From: Candidatus Latescibacterota bacterium
GTDB lineage: Bacteria; Latescibacterota; UBA2968; GCA-2709665
Length of the DNA stretch: 11,011 nucleotides
Assembly: GCA_012271065.1 (NCBI GenBank)
Contig: JAAXHE010000345.1
Location: forward strand, 20,113-31,123
Direction of reading: 5' to 3'
Below the pieces are notes generated by a model. That model was given only the letters and a program-made list of their open reading frames with translations. It ran no database searches and was not told where the DNA came from. The stretch's first letter is position 1. The number at the start of each line of letters is the position of its first letter. Made by a program: the position numbers and the translations under genes. Below, piece after piece: positions 7,064 to 11,011 of this stretch.

Positions 7064-8923
7064 TTAATTCTCCGACACATAATAAATCACCGCAACCACG
7101 CCAAGCACCATCCAGAGCGCATAGGTAGGCGCGTTACCCGACTGGAAGCGGGTAACGACCCAGCCGGCGCCTTTCACCAGCAGACCCAGCCCGTTCGCGA
7201 TCCCATCCACCACGATTGCATCGATAACACGCGCCAATACCAGCGAAAGCCGATGAATCGGCCGCACGATGAAGGCGTGGTAAATCTCGTCGACGTACCA
7301 CTTGCGAGTCAGCAGCCCGTGAACGGAATTGGAGGAGGCGGCTCCCAGCCGTCCCGCTCTGTGCATCCGGTATGCAATCCCGATTCCGAGCGGACCCGCA
7401 AGGACGGAAATCCCCACCAGCATCCCACCGGACAATCCTCCCGATGCAGTATGACGCGCCGCGCCGGCCGTATCGCTCAGGAATACATCGATCCAGCCCT
7501 GCCCCGGTGGAACGCCCACGAATCCGACGACGGCCGAACCCAGCGCCAGAACGACCAGCGGGACGGTCATGTTATACGGAGACTCGTGAGCGTGGTCGTA
7601 CAGCTGCCGGTCCCGGGGCTGTCCATGGAACGTCATCAGGATCAGCCGGAACATATAAAAAGCCGTAAGGACAGCACCCACGACGCCGAGAGCCCAGATC
7701 GCCAGGTTTCCGGAGCGGTACGCACTCACCAGGATTTCGTCCTTGCTCCAGAAGCCGGCCAGCGGCGGAATTCCCGCGATGGCGAGCGCGCCGATCCAGA
7801 ACGTAACGCCGGTGACCCGCATCTTGCCCAGCAGCCCTCCCATCTTCCGCATATCGAGTTCGTCCTGCATCGCATGCATCACACTGCCCGCCGCCAGAAA
7901 CATCAGACCCTTGAAGAAAGCGTGCGTGAACAGGTGGAAAATTCCGGCAGTATATGCGCCCACCCCCACGCCAATGAACATGTACCCCAGCTGGCTGACC
8001 GTTGAATAGGCAAGCACCCGCTTGATGTCGGTATTCACCAGCGCGATAGTCGCGGCCAGCAACGCCGTGGCGACGCCGACCCAGGCCACTACGGCGCCGG
8101 CGGTGGGCGCGAGCATATACAGCACATTCGAGCGCGCGACCATATAGACCCCCGCCGTGACCATCGTGGCCGCGTGGATCAGGGAACTCACGGGCGTGGG
8201 ACCTTCCATCGCATCGGGCAGCCAGACGTAAAGCGGAAACTGCGCCGACTTCCCGCAGGCGCCCACGAAAAGCAGCAGCGCAATCGCCGTCGCGACCCCC
8301 GTGGACAACATCAGGGGCGCCTTTTCGAATACCTCGGTGTACTGCACCGTGCCCAGATAACTCACCATCAAAAAAATGCCGAGCAGGAAACCGAAATCCC
8401 CGATCCGGTTCACAATGAACGCCTTCTTGCCGGCATCGGAAGCGGACTTCCGTTCGTACCAGAAGCCGATGAGGAGATATGAACACAATCCCACGCCTTC
8501 CCACCCCACGAACATCAGCAGATAATTGTTCGCGAGCACCAGAACCAGCATCGAGAAAACAAAAAGGTTCAGGTATGCAAAGAATCTGGCAAACCCCGGG
8601 TCGTTGCGCATGTAACCGATAGAATACACATGGATCAGAAACGAGATTGTCGTCACCGTCACGATCATGATCGTTGACAATGCATCGACCTGGAACCCCA
8701 CCGAGGCTGTGAACGACCCCGCCGCAATCCACGCGTACACGTCTTCGTTCAATTCGGCGCCGCCCATCACCCAGAACAGAACGCGCAGTGACAGAATCCA
8801 GGAGAGACCGACGGCCGCGGCGCCGATGTATCCGGACGCCTCCCGCAGCCGGTACCCGAACAAACCGTTGACAGCCGCGCCGGCAAGCGGAAAGAGAATG
8901 ATCAGAATGACTACGGTCAGCAT
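7064..8923 (-). CDS. nuoL: NADH-quinone oxidoreductase subunit L (distal antiporter-like pump)
   Basis: NuoL is the distal antiporter-like subunit of complex I, with a long C-terminal lateral helix running along the membrane arm. From ATG 8923 the product is 619 residues (E. coli 613). Key residues are visible: Glu142 in WEGVGLCSYLLIGFW, Lys225 in GKSAQFPLYVWLPDAMEGPT (224-243), a His/Lys pair in FTHAFFKGL (332-340), and Lys394-Asp395 in GFWSKDEIL. The region after about 530 (LLTRKWYVDEIYHAFIVRP) is the start of the lateral helix, and the last hydrophobic segment (602-615) is its anchor. A TTG at 8944 in frame would add seven residues but has no Shine-Dalgarno and gives an atypical start. The stop is 12 nt before nuoM. 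Confidence 0.97.
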   Translation of the reverse strand: MLTVVILIILFPLAGAAVNGLFGYRLREASGYIGAAAVGLSWILSLRVLFWVMGGAELNEDVYAWIAAGSFTASVGFQVDALSTIMIVTVTTISFLIHVYSIGYMRNDPGFARFFAYLNLFVFSMLVLVLANNYLLMFVGWEGVGLCSYLLIGFWYERKSASDAGKKAFIVNRIGDFGFLLGIFLMVSYLGTVQYTEVFEKAPLMLSTGVATAIALLLFVGACGKSAQFPLYVWLPDAMEGPTPVSSLIHAATMVTAGVYMVARSNVLYMLAPTAGAVVAWVGVATALLAATIALVNTDIKRVLAYSTVSQLGYMFIGVGVGAYTAGIFHLFTHAFFKGLMFLAAGSVMHAMQDELDMRKMGGLLGKMRVTGVTFWIGALAIAGIPPLAGFWSKDEILVSAYRSGNLAIWALGVVGAVLTAFYMFRLILMTFHGQPRDRQLYDHAHESPYNMTVPLVVLALGSAVVGFVGVPPGQGWIDVFLSDTAGAARHTASGGLSGGMLVGISVLAGPLGIGIAYRMHRAGRLGAASSNSVHGLLTRKWYVDEIYHAFIVRPIHRLSLVLARVIDAIVVDGIANGLGLLVKGAGWVVTRFQSGNAPTYALWMVLGVVAVIYYVSEN

Positions 8924-8987
8924 TTTCAATTCCACACAAATCAACAGACAGGGTAAAACGCAACGCCGTCCCGGATTCCCGCGGCGC
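8924..8987 (-). other. nuoK-nuoL spacer (64 nt)
   Basis: Just after the nuoK stop there is an imperfect inverted repeat (CGCCG/CGGCG, 13-nt loop) followed by TTGCGTTTT. It is too weak to call a terminator, and nuoL must be expressed with its neighbours. Otherwise there is no feature beyond a weak GGAA upstream of the nuoL ATG. Confidence 0.4.
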
Positions 8988-9293
8988 CTACCACTTCAAC
9001 AGATTCACGTCACCCACGTCCAAAGTCTGTCTGTTCCTGTAAAGCGCAATGATGATCGCCAGTCCGACCGCCACTTCGGCAGCGGACACCGCCATCACGA
9101 AAAACACGAATACCTGCCCGGAACCCGAACCCATATAGCGCGCCATCGTCACAAACAACAGATTGACCGCGTTCAGCATCAGTTCGATACACATGAAGAT
9201 CACGATCGCATTGCGACGAATCAGCACGCCCGTCACGCCGATGGCGAACAGCATCGCGCTCAGTATCAGGTAATAGGTAACCGGAACTGCCAT
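8988..9293 (-). CDS. nuoK: NADH-quinone oxidoreductase subunit K
   Basis: NuoK is the three-helix complex I subunit homologous to MrpC. It carries two membrane-embedded glutamates of the central hydrophilic axis. The product is 101 residues, against 100 in E. coli. Both key acids are present: Glu37 in [15 protein letters not shown] and Glu73 in [13 protein letters not shown], matching E. coli Glu36 and Glu72 with an offset of one. Helices span about 5-24, 30-50 and 60-84. The ATG at 9293 has only weak purine-rich sequence upstream (GTGAGATCGAG). It lies 77 nt after nuoJ and 64 nt before the chosen nuoL start. Function as a proton-path subunit follows from the family and the intact residues. 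Confidence 0.97.
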   Translation of the reverse strand: MAVPVTYYLILSAMLFAIGVTGVLIRRNAIVIFMCIELMLNAVNLLFVTMARYMGSGSGQVFVFFVMAVSAAEVAVGLAIIIALYRNRQTLDVGDVNLLKW

Positions 9294-9370
9294 CTCGATC
9301 TCACTGTTATGAGACTTTCACGAATTCACCGCGAAAACAAAAGCCCTATGGGTGTTTGCGCCCGGACGAA
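9294..9370 (-). other. nuoJ-nuoK spacer (77 nt)
   Basis: The sequence is more AT-rich than its surroundings, with CTTTTGTTTTCG in the middle. Apart from the inverted repeat at its upstream end, I see no gene, no nuoI remnant and no clear promoter. Confidence 0.5.
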
Positions 9371-9379
9371 TCAGGGCGC
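9358..9379 (-). repeat. Inverted repeat spanning the nuoJ stop codon
   Basis: Two perfect 6-base arms, GCGCCC and GGGCGC (9358-9363 and 9374-9379), flank a 10-nt loop that contains the nuoJ TGA. In RNA this would be a short GC-only hairpin. There is no T-run directly after it, so it is not a standard terminator. It could slow ribosomes or act in mRNA processing, or be chance in GC-rich DNA. Confidence 0.35.
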
Positions 9380-9907
9380 CTGCCTGGATTGGTTTCCTCC
9401 GCTATCGCGGTCCCCTTTCACCATGACCATCACACCGATCAGGGCGACCAGCAGAATCAGGGAAACCACCTCGAAAGGAAACAGATACCTGGTATACAGC
9501 ATTTTGCCGATGGCGTTGATGTTGTCGGTAAACAGCGGCGCCTCGCCCGACGCGGGCGTGCCGACCCAACGCCGTCCTGCCATGAAGCCCAGTTGCGCCA
9601 CCAGAGCCGCCGCCAGCAGGACAACGGCGACACGTCGGTATTTGCCCGCGACGCGCTCGAGGGTGTCGGAATGACCCAGGTTCAGAAGCATGATTACGAA
9701 CAGGAAGAGTACCATGATTGCGCCGGCGTACACGATAATCTGTACCACCGCCAGGAAATACGCATTCAGCAAAACAAAAAGCCCTGCCAGGGCGAAGAAC
9801 GCAGCCACCAGTGACAGGGCGCTGTAGACCGGATTTCGAAACGCGACGAGGAGCACTGCCGCAACCAGCGCGATTGCGGTAAAAACGAAAAAGAATATTT
9901 GCTCCAT
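9371..9907 (-). CDS. nuoJ: NADH-quinone oxidoreductase subunit J
   Basis: NuoJ is a five-helix membrane subunit of complex I lying between NuoH and NuoK; its third helix takes part in conformational coupling. The product has 178 residues (E. coli 184). The conserved stretch VVQIIVYAGAIMVLFLFVIM at residues 54-73 marks the third helix with its Tyr/Gly-containing bulge. Other hydrophobic helices lie near 5-22, 28-50, 93-110 and 145-164. The frame stays open far upstream into nuoH, but the start at ATG 9907 is chosen because the protein then begins as family members do and a GGGAGGG site lies 3 nt upstream, slightly close. It follows nuoH directly with no nuoI between. The stop codon sits in the loop of a small inverted repeat. 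Confidence 0.96.
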   Translation of the reverse strand: MEQIFFFVFTAIALVAAVLLVAFRNPVYSALSLVAAFFALAGLFVLLNAYFLAVVQIIVYAGAIMVLFLFVIMLLNLGHSDTLERVAGKYRRVAVVLLAAALVAQLGFMAGRRWVGTPASGEAPLFTDNINAIGKMLYTRYLFPFEVVSLILLVALIGVMVMVKGDRDSGGNQSRQAP

Positions 9908-9939
9908 TATCCCTCCCGCAGGGCGCCGCTCGGCGTCAC

Positions 9940-10980
9940 TCAGTACGTTAGTGTCAGATAAAGCCCGGTCAAGAAGACGTTCAGAAGCGCCAGCGGCAGC
10001 AGCACCTTCCACCCCAGCCACATCACCTGATCGTACCGGAAGCGCGGAAGGGTCCAGCGTACCCACAGGAACAGGAACATGAAGAATCCGGTCTTGACCA
10101 GAAACGCGAGCACCTTGAGCAGGCTGGCGCCAATCGAGGTACTTCCGGGATCCACCAGCCAGGGCATATGCCAGCCACCGAAGAACAGCGTGGCTATAAC
10201 GGCCGACGCCGTAATCATATGGGCATACTCGGCCATGAAGAACATGGCGAACTTCATACTGCTGTACTCGGCGTGATATCCGGCCACCAGTTCCTGTTCG
10301 GATTCCGGCAGATCGAACGGCAACCGGTTGCTCTCCGCGAACGCGGCAGCGGTGAACAACACGAACCCGAGCGGCTGCGTGAATACGTTCCATCCAGGCA
10401 GGAAACCGAACAGCGTCCGTTCCGACTGCTGCCTGACGATTTCATCCAGTTGCAACGTGCCCGCGGCCATCAGCACGCCGATCAGCGACAACCCCAGCGC
10501 CAGTTCGTAGCTGATCATCTGCGCGGACGCCCGCAGACCGCCCAGGAGGGCATATTTGTTGTTGGACGCCCATCCGCCAAGCACCACGCCGTAGACCCCC
10601 AGAGACGCCAGTGCAAGGAGGTAGAGGATGCCGATATTCACATCCGCGACCTGCAGCCGGATCTCGCGGCCCCACAGGGTAATGGAATCACCGAACGGCA
10701 CGATGGCGAAACCCATGAGTGCGGGAACGAGAATGGCGGGCGGCGCGGCCAGATAGACGAAGCGGTTCACGTGCCGGGGGATGACGTCTTCCTTGAAGAG
10801 AAACTTGAGACCGTCGGCAATGGGCTGGAGCAATCCCCATGGCCCCACCCGGTTCGGCCCCAGACGGTTCTGGATATATGCGCTGATCTTCCGCTCCGCC
10901 AGTACGAGATAGGCGACCGCGCCCATGAGCCCGCCGAATACCACAACGATCTTTACCGTACTCTCAATCGCGAAATCCAT
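9940..10980 (-). CDS. nuoH: NADH-quinone oxidoreductase subunit H (complex I membrane anchor)
   Basis: NuoH is the membrane subunit that joins the peripheral arm of complex I to the membrane arm and forms much of the quinone chamber. The 346-residue product is full length (E. coli about 325). The hallmark ER at residues 29-30 and GPNRVGP at 41-47 are present, followed by LLQPIADGLKF. The acidic quinone-side loop AESNRLPFDLPESEQE (215-230) and EYSSMKF (238-244) are intact, as is RFRYDQVMWLGWK near the C-terminus. About eight membrane segments are visible. The ATG at 10980 fits family starts, but there is no Shine-Dalgarno before it: the bases just upstream read CCTCCT on the coding strand. The frame stays open to the window edge, so an earlier start cannot be excluded. 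The stop is only 32 nt from nuoJ. The family assignment is certain. Confidence 0.97.
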   Translation of the reverse strand: MDFAIESTVKIVVVFGGLMGAVAYLVLAERKISAYIQNRLGPNRVGPWGLLQPIADGLKFLFKEDVIPRHVNRFVYLAAPPAILVPALMGFAIVPFGDSITLWGREIRLQVADVNIGILYLLALASLGVYGVVLGGWASNNKYALLGGLRASAQMISYELALGLSLIGVLMAAGTLQLDEIVRQQSERTLFGFLPGWNVFTQPLGFVLFTAAAFAESNRLPFDLPESEQELVAGYHAEYSSMKFAMFFMAEYAHMITASAVIATLFFGGWHMPWLVDPGSTSIGASLLKVLAFLVKTGFFMFLFLWVRWTLPRFRYDQVMWLGWKVLLPLALLNVFLTGLYLTLTY

Positions 10981-11011
10981 AGGAGGTTGTTTTAAAATTA
11001 CCGGTGAGTTC

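Noticed and set aside
7572..8963. Alternative minus-strand frame of 463 codons inside nuoL
   Set aside because: Arg/Gly-rich low-complexity translation, out of frame with nuoL, which carries all expected residues.
8950..8987. Possible intrinsic terminator after nuoK
   Set aside because: The stem is only about five pairs with a 13-nt loop, and the T-rich stretch is short and interrupted. nuoL follows directly in the same cluster.
9371..10393. A 340-codon frame ending with NuoJ
   Set aside because: The upstream part lies out of frame inside nuoH. ATG 9907 with GGGAGGG upstream gives a normal-length NuoJ.
10998..11011. End of an upstream coding sequence (reading Thr-His-Arg-stop)
   Set aside because: Only about four codons are visible, far too few to claim a gene.
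1..11011. CRISPR arrays, tRNA/rRNA genes, insertion sequences, phage genes
   Set aside because: No direct repeats with spacers, cloverleaf-like sequences, transposase motifs or terminal repeats were seen. Nearly every base is in a conserved membrane protein gene.

Overview
The window is a single, densely packed minus-strand gene cluster of thirteen genes. Every product is an integral membrane subunit of the complex I / Mrp antiporter superfamily, and more than 95 % of the bases are coding. The DNA is GC-rich (near 60 % by eye, not measured). Shine-Dalgarno sites are bacterial, starts include GTG and TTG, and proteins are of normal bacterial length. This points to a bacterium, perhaps marine or salt-exposed given the Mrp genes. 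I cannot name a phylum from the sequence alone.

Transcription runs from high to low coordinates. The first block (10980 to 5531) is part of the membrane arm of complex I: nuoH, nuoJ, nuoK, nuoL, nuoM, with spacers of 32, 77, 64 and 12 nt. The usual nuoI between nuoH and nuoJ is absent. No nuoN follows nuoM.

After a 114-nt spacer comes the second block (5416 to 12), an Mrp-type cation/proton antiporter module. It holds mrpE, mrpF, mrpG, a stand-alone MrpA C-terminal protein (DUF4040/MbhD plus MbhE-like), mrpB, mrpC and two consecutive, different mrpD-like genes. All junctions in this block are 1- or 4-nt start/stop overlaps, so translation is probably coupled. The order E-F-G-A'-B-C-D is that of the antiporter part of archaeal Mbh/Mbs complexes, not the classic mrpABCDEFG order. 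The NuoL-like N-terminal half of MrpA is not in the window.

NuoH carries the quinone-side motifs. NuoJ and NuoK carry the hydrophilic-axis residues. NuoL, NuoM and the two D-like proteins each keep the Glu/Lys/Lys set of antiporter-like pumps. The window therefore encodes four antiporter-like subunits plus two parallel sets of small partner subunits (NuoJ/NuoK and A'/MrpC). Two readings are possible: complex I and a separate Mrp antiporter are co-expressed to link redox-driven proton pumping to Na+ circulation, or the two modules assemble into one extended machine. The sequence does not decide between them. What lies beyond both edges (nuoN, nuoI, the peripheral arm, a further MrpA/D-like gene) is the key missing information.
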